Source: Toxonevra muliebris (Eukaryota; Arthropoda; Insecta; Diptera; Pallopteridae). From it: a stretch of 64,000 bases of DNA. Of the stretch, positions 54,762 to 64,000 are shown piece by piece. The stretch is from NCBI GenBank assembly GCA_963691655.1, contig OY829326.1:25904878-25968877 (forward strand), given 5' to 3'. Each line of letters opens with the position of its first letter. The first letter of the stretch is position 1. The notes under the pieces were generated by a model, which was not told the origin of the DNA, did not search any database, and saw only the letters and a program-made list of their open reading frames with translations. Position numbers and translations under genes: made by a program.

Positions 54762-55732
54762 TATGCATGCATATACATATGTATGTTTTTGTTGGAGAAA
54801 AGATTTCAACAAAAACCAGAAAGCAGAAATATGTTAAATGGCAATAAATCAATTTCATTTAATTCACTTAAGATCTTTTTTGTGGTCAATTTGTTTGAAT
54901 GAAGTAGAGAGAATGAGAGCGAATGAAATGAAAGTGAGTCGTTTTGCTTTGTTAATTCCAGGGACATAACTGTTATAAGAAATACTTAAAAATAACAATT
55001 ACCGTGATTACATTTTTTTTTGGTTACCCATAATAATTACCCCAACCAGAATTTTATTTTGGTTACCCAAAACCCATATCGCAGCCAATTTTTTTTTTTT
55101 TTTGGGTCACTATATACCACACTGTGATGCGGAAATCAGTTTTTAAATGAAAGAGAGTGATCCTTATAGAATTTTTAATGCTGAAACAAACGCTTCTGAG
55201 GAATCATTTCACTCGCTTACGTTTGTCAAATTAAATAAAAACGAAGTATTTTTGAATGTTAACAGATAACCAAAAAAATTGTTTTTAATTCCAAAAGAGG
55301 TTATTTGCAACTAAAAACGAAAATTTTGCTTACAGTAATTATTATGGACATAAAAACAAAAATAAATGCACTCAGAATGGCTACAAATTTTTTTTTAAGT
55401 AGCCGCTAAAATTATCCTCCGAATTGATTTAGCTCTAATTTTTTTTCTAAACTAAAAAATTTTGAATTTATTTATTTTATTTTTTTAATTTTTATTTTAT
55501 TTCATTAAGTACTGAATATGAAATAAATGTGTTCCTAAACAGCCACTCCAACCAACCCTAATCTAAGTACTAAATATGAATTAATGAAATAATTCCAGCA
55601 TTCATGCAAAGAGTTTTTATTATGGCAACTCGTTAAATGACCAACAATCAAAATGTATGAAAATTGTATTGGTAATTTAATTAATTTCCTCTTTAGATTA
55701 TTTATAATTTTATCCTTTTTACTAAATAAGTA
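54762..55732. other. AT-rich spacer; possible SINE tail at 55539-55560
   Basis: Repeated TTGGTTACCCA words occur at 55019-55070. At 55539 the plus strand reads ACAGCCACTCCAACCAACCC, which matches the 3' tail of the SINE at 25557 (GACAGCCACTCCAACCTA) and may be a severely truncated copy. Nothing else recognised. Confidence 0.4.
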
Positions 55733-56457
55733 AGGGAGTGCTCCCGGGTATGAGACGGATTTTGTTTTTTGGCCATAAATTTTCAATTGTTAAACCAAAT
55801 TGGGTGTTTTATATACTGTGGGAGAGGTAATCAAAATATGCAGTTTTTATCCGATAAAAGTATAGTAATTCCATTGGCACGCAAAATTGCATGGCCAATT
55901 TTCTGGGGATGTGTTTTTTTGCAAAAAAAAGTTTGTACCCTGGTATGAGACACTTACAAAAATCCCCTAAAAATTGGATGAAAACCTCATAACTATTTAT
56001 AAATATAAATTTATTTATTTTCTAGACCTTCTGTGGTTAAGATAAAAAAGTGGCAGATTTTATTAATCACCTCCCTCTTAGTCATCGTCTTTTCCATCCA
56101 AATCGCTATCGCATTAACTGCACACTTCAAATGAACAGCCCCGGAAAATCATGGCATTTTGAGAATAACGAAATTGGATTACAAAATATACGTAAAACAC
56201 TAAATGCTAATGCAATACACAAACCTTTATCAATTAATTCACTCGAAACTATATATATATCTTTGAAAAAAAGATTTCGCTATCGATTTTCACCCACGCT
56301 GTTTGCAGCTGATACAAGCAAAACATCTATTCACTCCGGTGTTACCACAAAAACTGGCTCATGCCAAAAGAAAAGCTCGACAGTAGTCAGATCGACAATA
56401 ATGATATTGCATGGTGAAAATAATCGACTGCTGTGTCATACCCGGATGCACTCCCCT
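55733..56457. mobile_element. TIR element with AGGGAGTGC...CCGGGTATGA ends
   Basis: The left end AGGGAGTGCTCCCGGGTATG and the right end (reverse complement AGGGGAGTGCATCCGGGTAT) are imperfect inverted repeats of about 22 bases. The words TATGAGAC and CCTGGTATGAGACACT recur inside. A 137-codon plus-strand ORF (56050-56463) runs into the right end; I do not recognise it, and its lack of motifs and overlap with the terminal repeat argue against function as it stands. Confidence 0.65.
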
Positions 56458-56494
56458 ACATGAGTATGTAAGTAGATATATTATATTTTTATTT

Positions 56495-56830
56495 ACCGAT
56501 ATACCCATTAAGTTTACATAAAGTTTTATTCTACATTTAAATTTTATGTATGCATAATAATTTTCTTGCGCTTTTCTTACTTTACTTGTCTTTATAATTA
56601 ATTCTTACCATTTTCGTCACCAAACTTTCATCATTCTCCTTTGAGGTTTCATTAATTTCTGTTCTCAGAAATTTTTTTCATAAAAATACTATTTTAAAGT
56701 AAATATAGTATATTATTGACATAAAGAGGAAAAATTAAGATTTCTACTTATTTTACTCGTACAAAGTTTTTCATTTACATATTTTAGTAAAAAGTTTATT
56801 TTTACATTTACTTTCTAACACTTTGAATAC
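56495..56830 (+). repeat. Dispersed direct repeat, copy 2
   Basis: Partner of 52200-52530, same orientation, about 4.3 kb apart. It begins just right of the TIR element at 55733-56457. Confidence 0.75.
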
Positions 56831-57750
56831 GCCCACTTATGTATGTATATTCATACTTACAGTAGGTGGAGAAAGTAAGGCGTCAAAATGGAAACAAAAA
56901 TTTAGCACCAAATAGTTTCTCAATATACTTTTGCATCAGTATAAAACTACATGAAATCTGGTTGAAATAGTAATAATATTATGAAGAAAGAAATTTGGTT
57001 CTGATTTTATTTTAAAGTTTAATATTATTAACTGACAGGACGATGGTGTAAAAGTATGTTGTGAAAAGCAAAAAAACTTTAGTCAATTATTATTCACCAT
57101 TTTCCTTTATTCCATAATGTGGAGCGAGCTCCTAAAAATGTATTTTCAAACTGTTCTTGTATTACTGTTTGATGCAGGGCTTAGTGGTAATCATTAGGAA
57201 ATGCTTTTTTCATCATTATGAACACATTCTAAAACCTTTTTATAATTTTTTTTTATGATCTGAAATAATAAAAACTTTGCTTATTCTGCTTTTCACTTTA
57301 GGTACTGGTAGGTAGGTTTTTTAAAGATTAGATATTATATCAGCATTCAACTTGGTTTCCAGTGAAACAATTTTGATTATACTACCTAAAGACAGGCAAA
57401 TCAGACAGCCATTTCGGAATCCTTCATAGTTTCTCATCAGTAATATTAGTGATACTTCTTGTAGATATTTGCACATCCCATATAAGTTACTAATATTAGA
57501 AAATGTAACCCAGAATTTCAAGCTTTTATTTCAAATATCTTCATTGAATAGTAATGGTGAAAGAAACTATCAAAACAATGCTATATATTCATTTGGTTTT
57601 GTATTTTCTCATTGCAACTAGTCTACAAAACATTTATATTTTTTACATGGGTAGTTCCACTCCCACATGTCCAAGAGTATCATTTTTCTAAGCTAATAAA
57701 ATCCGTCTTCACATATAAACCTTTATCTTCTTATTTTGCTTAAGTTTCTC
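56831..57750. other. AT-rich spacer without recognised features
   Basis: No ORF with motifs, no repeat or element end noticed. Confidence 0.45.
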
Positions 57751-59482
57751 ATATGGGCCGAAATTTGTAAATCGAAACCAATGAAAAATGTTTTTTTCAA
57801 ATACCACGCTTTTGGTCTTATTTTTAGTTAATATGTATCTTATGGTATCGAGCAATATGAATATCAGCACAAAAATGTACTCTAAACTTTAACAATTGAG
57901 TCTATAAAGTTGTTGCCTCTTGTGAAGTGGAAATGGAGTAAAAACACAGAGCACAACTAAAAGGTAAGTTATACCCAATCTTTGATGTTTTTTTAATATC
58001 CATTCGCTATTGAGGATAGAACATAATAAATTGTAGCTAATTCAGCCAAAATATTAAAAGAAAACTTTTTGGTAATCAAGTTTGATAGCTTTGAAATGAG
58101 TCGCATTTTTTATTGTAACGTAACAGTCTAAAATACTAAAAAGTTTTTTTGCGCAAAGTCCAATAAGTTAAGAAATTTTTAAAACTACTTTTTTTGAGTA
58201 TTTTAAGTCTATTTTTCGGATCGAAAAAAAATCGACAATTTTCTTCCTTCATATCTGTGTAGAAAGCCGTGAAAAATGTGTAACGTAACAGTCTTTTTTT
58301 GTTCAAATAAAATGATTGCTACTAGTTTATCATCGACGGCGCTATTCATTCTTTGAAACCGCTCATTAAAGAAACCATCATTCCTTTCATATGGAAGTTT
58401 CTTACCGGAATGCAAAAATCGCCGAAGGTTTTGAAAATTTGAAACGATGGACCATCATCGCAATTCAAAAATAAATTCTTCTCAGCAATGATTTCTGGTT
58501 TCGAAGCCGAATTTGGAATAAAAATGTATTCGAACTATTTAGCAAAGAACCATAGAAAAGGATGTGCTCTTGATATTGGTGCAACTACAAAAATAGTCAT
58601 GCGAAAGCAGGTTCTAGCTCGGAACTGTCTTGTAAATTATACATCAGACTTCATTGCTGCATTTCATTCGGTACCTATCAAAAATCGCCATCGAAGAAGT
58701 TGTTGAGGGTAACTCCACTGCTATAAATAGTATGTTAAATGCAGCTGAAATTTTTGCTGATGCAAAAAATATTCGCGACATAGCATTGACCCACCAGATC
58801 AAAGTCATTGAAGGAAAAATAGTGGCTTTCATTATTTTCAAACAAGGATAAAATTAATTATCTCTATAATTTTTGAATGATGTAAATTTAAATCTGATAT
58901 TTAAATTGTGCATTAATGTGCAATGTTATAAAATATAAAAGAAGTAATATTTACCATAAAGTGAATTTAAACTTATTTAATAGGCAAAGAACCAATAAAT
59001 ATACGTTTTGACTCACTTAATATGCTTTATTGCATTAATTTCGCTTCAACTGTAAACAAAAATCGATAAGTAACGTAACAGTCTTTTTTGTGTAACGTAA
59101 CAGTCCGCACATGTATGCTCTTAAAAAGTTCAAACACATTATTTTTCAATAAACTAATGATTTCAGGCGTTTCTTTGCTCTTTTAGCTTGCAAACAATGC
59201 ATTCAGATATAAAAGGGATCCACTAAATTCGCTGACTTTTTCTTACATATAAGGCAACATCCGAAATCACTTCCAAAAAATGTAACGTAACAGTCCGCCT
59301 TAAAAGGTGTATAACTCAAAAACAACAGGGAATGGACTTTAAGTTCATAAAGGTGGAATTTGAGTCTTGAGGCCTATTTTCATATGCAATCATAAAAGAG
59401 TGTGATTTCATACGGTATTGATGTCATATATGCCAAAAAGTGCGTTCGATTGTAACGTAACAGTCTAAATTTCGGCCCATAT
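57751..59482 (+). mobile_element. TIR element with six copies of a TGTAACGTAACAGTC motif
   Basis: Perfect 16-bp inverted repeats ATATGGGCCGAAATTT lie at 57751-57766 and 59467-59482. The motif TGTAACGTAACAGTC, always in the same orientation, is at 58114, 58279, 59069 (first base changed), 59091, 59281 and 59451, the last directly against the right terminal repeat. Between motifs 2 and 3 lies a protein remnant (58488-58851). If the outer ATAT is target sequence, the duplication would be 4 bp. I cannot place it in a superfamily. Confidence 0.75.
58488..58851 (+). pseudogene. Protein remnant inside the TIR element, possibly transposase
   Basis: The first frame (58488-58706) reads FGIKMYSNYLAKNHRKGCAL, then DIGATTKIVMRKQVLARNCL and VNYTSDFIAAFHS. 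An overlapping second frame (to 58851) continues with IAIEEVVEGNSTAINSMLNA, AEIFADAKNIRDIALTHQIK and VIEGKIVAFIIF. A one-step frameshift near 58670 would join them. The H..KG..D.IGAT.K..V pattern recalls a (G)KGxxDGxGGTxKRxV segment that I associate with proteins encoded by DNA transposons. That link is from memory and weak. Too short to be a working transposase. Confidence 0.45.
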
Positions 59483-61254
59483 ATGGTTGTCAGTTCAATC
59501 ATTTAATTTGTATGAAAGCTGCCACTATCAGTTGTCTTAAAACAACTTCATTAAGCCCAAGAACTATTATTAATATATCGGCTTTACACACACACATTTT
59601 CTTTCTTTCTATTTCTACTAATCCAAACCTTTGTATAAGTTTTTCATACAAATTTATAAACAAATAGTACTTCCACATCAAACCTTAGTACTATAACCAA
59701 AATAGTTCCTGAGGTATTCCAAAATTCAGATTATATGGTAGGTGCCGAGTCTCCTTTACAATTTCATCCATATTTTGCCTATAATATAGAATTGTCAACC
59801 AACTCTTTGTACCGAATCCCAGGACTCTACTATCAGTGATTTCATAGACATATCCAAAAAAGTATTAAATTTGTATGGCAGGTGGTACTCTTACTTATCC
59901 AAAACTTTTCATATCTGACATCTTTGAAAGGCCAAACTAATTTGCCTACACGATTTGATAATTATAGGATGAAGATTCTAGAATCATATGAAGGACAATA
60001 TAAATATTTATAAATGCAGTTAATGTACTAAATTAAACTTATATAATTTTCCGCTTGACATAACTATGTGTAAAAAAACTCAATTATATAATATAAAAAT
60101 ATACACAAAATACAAAAAAAAACTATTCTCTTTTAATAAAATATGCATTACAAAATTATAACTAAATAAAACCATCAAAAGTGTTAATGCCCGCATATCG
60201 TGTGCTGTGCTTTTATGACTCCTTTCTTTTTTGCAATTATAAGCCAAACTTATTGTTATTTTTGCATTTAAACGCATTGCTTTGAATTCCTATTTATTTT
60301 ATTTTTTTATAACTTTTGTTATGAGGAAATTTTTAGTTTCTCATTTCCTGTGTATGATTTCCTCACTTTTAAATGAAAATGTTTTCACATTTGAAATCAC
60401 AGAATAAATATGTGTGCTCTCTTTTTTTCCGCATTCAAAATTTTGCAAATGAAAATTTATGGTTAATGTTCGAAATTTGTGTGTGATTGTGTGTGTTAAA
60501 CTTTAATTGGATTTATTTGATATTCACAGACACCAAAAACTTTTATTATTAAATAATTAGTATAATGTTGAGCTAAAAAGTTCTTGAACAAAAATGTTAA
60601 TATTTCACCATATTTGTATGGCTAATACAATAAAATAATTTTATAATGAAATTGTAAATTATATATTTTTTTCGATATATGAGTAAATACTATGTAGATA
60701 TCAGTATGAACCAAAAAGCTGTACCTGGAAATATCTATTGAATTTATGACGTGTAGTATAAGTTGAAGCTGACCTATGCATAGAGAATAAATGCCTTTTC
60801 TAGCCATCCACTTTGTGACAGACGTTATTATTGAGTTAACTTAGCACTCTATCATTGGCGCTGGCCAAAAATTTCTCACAGATTAACACGCTTTCATCAT
60901 TTAAGTTAAGGCTCTGGCCATAAATTAGATAAGCTCTAAACATCTGCAAAGATAAAATGAAATAACAATTTGTCAACAAACGAAGACGATAATAAAGGAG
61001 TCCCTTGGTAGCAAACCGTTAATGGTTCTTAGTCATTAATAGAAAACTCTCTGTTGGATTGTTACATTGGTGACCGTATATGGCAGCTTTAGGACAACAA
61101 ATATCTTGTGGAGGATGACATCTGCAAACATGTCTATAGGAGGCTATAATTTGAAGCACCTGATTTGCAGTGGCTTATCCAGAAGTTGGCTATCAGCCCC
61201 GCCCTGACAACCCCTCCCACTTCATTTGATAGATATTTTAATGTTTAGTGTTTC
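59483..61254. other. AT-rich spacer without recognised features
   Basis: Short chance ORFs only; no repeat or element recognised. Confidence 0.45.
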
Positions 61255-61480
61255 AGTTTTGAATTTGTTTTGAGGTTTGATTTTATGATTTGGCCTGAGT
61301 TTTGGTCTGAGTTCAGCCTGCCTTTAGTCGTAGTTTTGCCTTAATATTGGTTTGAGTTTCGTCTGACTTTTGGTTTGAATTTGAATGGTGTAATTTTGGG
61401 CCGTAATTATGGTTTAAGTTTGGCATAATTTGTAGTCTTAATTTTAGTTTAAGTTTGTTCTACTGTTTACTTTGATTTTT
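61255..61480 (+). repeat. GGTCTGA-type minisatellite, locus 4a
   Basis: Units such as TTTTGGTCTGAGTT, GGCCTGAG and GGTTTGAATTTGAA, as at 11290. The array is interrupted by the LINE fragment at about 61500-62200 and resumes at 62330. Confidence 0.8.
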
Positions 61481-61518
61481 CGGGGGTATAAGGGCCAAGG
61501 ATAAAATATTTCGAGTCC

Positions 61519-62195
61519 ATGGGTAAATACACTAGTATCTTTCAGTCGGAAATATACACCATAGACAGGTGTGTTTTCTTCAACCTCAAGCGGAACTATC
61601 GGGATCAGAACATTGCGATTCTAACTGACAGCAAAGCGGCTATCAAGGCACTAGAATCCTATCAAGTTACCTCTAAACTGGTTAGGGAGTGTCTTGAGAA
61701 ACTTAATATGCTTGGTTTGCGAAACAAGGTCTGGATAGTTTAAGTTCCAGGCCATGTAGGAATAGAAGGCAATGAGAAGGGAGATAAGCTAGCAAAAAAG
61801 GGGGCAGAAACCCCATTTGTAGGACCAGAACTCTTTTGTTGAGTAGTTAAAAGCTCTCCAAAAATGACGTTAAAGAAAGAAGAAGAAGATAATCTACCAG
61901 GAATGCAACAATCAAAAACTCTTATAGGAACATACAAATTAAAAAGATTTAAGGAATGTATGAATTTATCAAAAAAGAATCTGAGAATTATAACAAGTAT
62001 TCTGACAGGGCATTGCATTCTCTGACAAACTTGAGAATATATAATAATGAGTTATGTAGATTTGATGAGGAGGAAACAGAAACTCCAAAACACATTCTAG
62101 GACAATGTTCTATGCTTACGCAAAGCCGGAAAACGTACTTGGGATATTACCAAATACCAGACGGCATGTTGAATAACTTAGAAATAGGCTTTTAG
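61519..62195 (+). pseudogene. LINE ribonuclease H and C-terminal fragment
   Basis: The plus strand reads STxFQSEIYTIDRC-like sequence (IFQSEIYTID), then QNIAILTDSKAAIKALESYQ and KVWIV, a stop at 61741-61743, and VPGHVGIEGNEKGDKLAKKG in the same frame. These are the QxE, TDSxAA and VPGHxGIxGNExxD elements of RNase H. A second stop (near 61840) and a frameshift (near 62025) follow before ELCRFDEEETETPKHILGQC, the Cys/His tail. It differs in sequence from the other two LINEs. The first Asp region is missing, so the fragment is 5'-truncated. Confidence 0.88.
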
Positions 62196-62329
62196 AAATA
62201 CTATAACCCTTTAATGATTATAGGGCTCATAGGAATACTATACTATGACAATACTATAATCCTCGAAGGTTGCACAATAGTTCTTTAGGACGCGGTGCAC
62301 ATCCCCAAAATAATAATAACAATACTCTG

Positions 62330-62990
62330 ATATTGTTCTCATTTAAGTCTGAAAATCGGATGGGTTTTTAGTTGAATTTGGACTAAAGTTTTTTATTTTA
62401 TTTGGTTTGATCTTTTGTCTGAATGTGGTAAAATTTTCATCATTTTGCTCAAAATTACCGTCTCTTTTTTAGTCCAAACCCTGTTTGATTTTTTTTTTTT
62501 TTTTGTTTTGAAGCTTAGCCTAAGATTGAAGTCGTTTTTTGTATGAATTTTGGTCTGTTTTTCGGTCGAAATTTTGTTTCAAATTTGGTGATAATTTTGG
62601 CTTTAGTACTTGTGAAAATTTAGTTATGAATTGGACCTGAATTTTGATTTGAATTTGGTCTAAAAATCGGTTTCATGCTTAAACTTAATTTAACCTGAAA
62701 CTTTTTTTTTAATTTTTATTTAAGGTAGATCTGAAATTAGGTCTGAGTTTAATCAGGAATTCCGCATGATTTTTTATCTGAATTTTCGTTTGAGTTTAGT
62801 CTGAATTTTGGTTTTTGGTCTTATTTTTAATATGAATTTTTTGTCTTATTTATAGGGACTGAAATGTGAAAATGAAATGTTATTTATATTTAAGTTTGAG
62901 TTTGGTATCTTTGTAGTTTGTATCTGAACTCTGGTCTGAGTTTTCGTTTGAATTTTTTTTCTGATTTTTGTTTGGGCTTTGATCCAGAGG
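62330..62990 (+). repeat. GGTCTGA-type minisatellite, locus 4b
   Basis: Diverged units (TTTTGGTCTGTTTTTCGG, GAATTTGGTCTAAAAATCGG, TTTTCGTTTGAGTTTAGTCT) on the same strand as locus 4a. Together with 4a it looks like one array split by a LINE insertion. Confidence 0.8.
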
Positions 62991-64000
62991 TTTTATATAT
63001 ACTAGCTATTATACCCATTATAACCCATATCTGACCATATGGGTTAGCTTTTCTATTATTCTTTAGAACAACTACTTATATTCCAAAATATTTTTAAGCA
63101 TTAAACAGCTTTCTTTTAATTTAGCAAATTGAGACCTCCAGTGCCAAGGCTTGGCAAGCAAGGAGCTAATAAATTTGTGATGAAATTCCATAATGCTCGA
63201 ACTTACTTTCAAGAAGAAGCTGGCATTGTTATGTGGAGTAATTATAAGAGAGAATAAAGAATACTTCAGAAAGACTAAAAAGGGTTCAATAAAGACCAGT
63301 CTACCTCTACAAATCATCTTGAAATATATAAATTAATATTTTTATCATATCTCTTTATTTACCAAATTCTTGATGTGCTACTCTCTCGTTTATCTAAATT
63401 AATGTTGGTATCTTTTAAATACGCTAAAGTACTTATATTAATTCATTTGATTTACATTTGCAAATTAGCTATAAAAACTTTAATATCGTGTACCCGATTA
63501 ACACTTTCTTACATGGAGGTATGTATGTAAATTTGCCAAAATATTTCGAATACTTTGCGGTATTTTGCGAGTTCATGCCCTACTACTTCTATTTCTCTTT
63601 TATTCTATTCTCTGATTTAAAGTATATTATTTTTCCAACATAGAATCTGATGCATACATGAACACATGGTCAATAATTTAACTTTTGTCGCATATTCTAC
63701 TACTTATTTGTTTGTTTCATGGCATTTTCTTTTTAGCTTTAACAAAAATCATATCGTAAATCTTTAAGGAACAAATTTTGTTATCGCAAGAAAAAGGAAA
63801 TTAAAAATAAAAAAACCTTGCTGAATTTTCAGCTACTCCGCAGTCAGAACATAAAGTAAAAGCAAGAAAAAGCTAACAAACTGTATGTCAGACACATATG
63901 CAAACACTAGCTATGTAGAAGTCACAGTATAACAAATGAAGAAAATACAGAGTTGCATTTCTGTCCTTTGGGCTACCGTAGAGTAAAATTGTGGCGACAT
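62991..64000. other. AT-rich spacer to the end of the window
   Basis: Short chance ORFs only (for example 63072-63317, minus, and 63458-63643). No motif, repeat or element end recognised. Confidence 0.45.

Noticed and set aside
56050..56463. 137-codon ORF as a possible transposase gene
   Set aside because: It overlaps the terminal repeat of the TIR element, has no DDE-like or zinc-finger motif, and the element is too short to be autonomous. Kept only as part of the element description.

Overview
The window looks like nuclear DNA of a higher (brachyceran) fly. It is strongly AT-rich, full of A/T homopolymers and short microsatellites, has GT-AG introns, and carries insect-type transposons (mariner, piggyBac, hAT-like, I/LOA-like LINEs, a tRNA-derived SINE). 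No bacterial, organellar or CRISPR features were seen, and no rRNA or intact tRNA gene.

Positions 1-9018 hold the only convincing host gene: the last exons, on the plus strand, of a Dscam-family cell-adhesion receptor, most like Dscam2. Three exons (2042-2325, 3006-3135, 6122-6996) join in compatible phases and encode a low-complexity His/Gln/Ser/Thr-rich cytoplasmic tail. After the TAG stop at 6994-6996 the same frame stays open and protein-like for 52 more codons, to a TGA at 7153-7155, which suggests stop-codon readthrough or a recent nonsense change. A further coding exon (8628-9018), ending in a PDZ-ligand-like C-terminus, looks like an alternative last exon, but its splice partner is unresolved. 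The introns contain a foldback repeat beside a mariner remnant, a long polypurine tract and TIR-bounded insertions.

Positions 9019-64000 are gene-poor and dominated by transposable elements and satellites. In order the main items are: an internally deleted mariner (10067-10915); a GGTCTGA minisatellite (11290-12060); a 78-bp palindromic repeat (12787); a SINE (13040-13330); a very AT-rich 2.3-kb stretch; a complete but dead mariner (15776-17060) lodged in a foldback element; a hAT-like element (17265-17988); about 90 uninterrupted copies of a 7-bp satellite (19536-20168); an unclassified TIR element (22850-23907); a nest of palindrome, hAT element and SINE (24785-25863); a 5'-truncated LINE on the minus strand (27560-29640); a hAT-like element (31372-32690); a second minisatellite (34910-35620); and a decayed piggyBac (37438-38829).

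After those come a minisatellite in the opposite orientation (43105-43720), several MITEs (44-49 kb), a second LINE fragment (49750-50870), a second copy of the unclassified TIR element (51133-52174), a hAT-like element with AAGTGCTTG repeats that hosts another insertion (53595-54761), a TIR element with six copies of a 15-bp motif and a protein remnant (57751-59482), and a third LINE fragment inside a minisatellite (61255-62990).

The features most worth following up are the readthrough candidate, the SINE whose 3' tail matches the nearby LINE, the 78-bp palindromic family, and the 1.7-kb element with repeated GTAACGTAACAGTC motifs. All coordinates and motifs were read by eye. No alignment or database search was run, and family assignments rest on recognised motifs.
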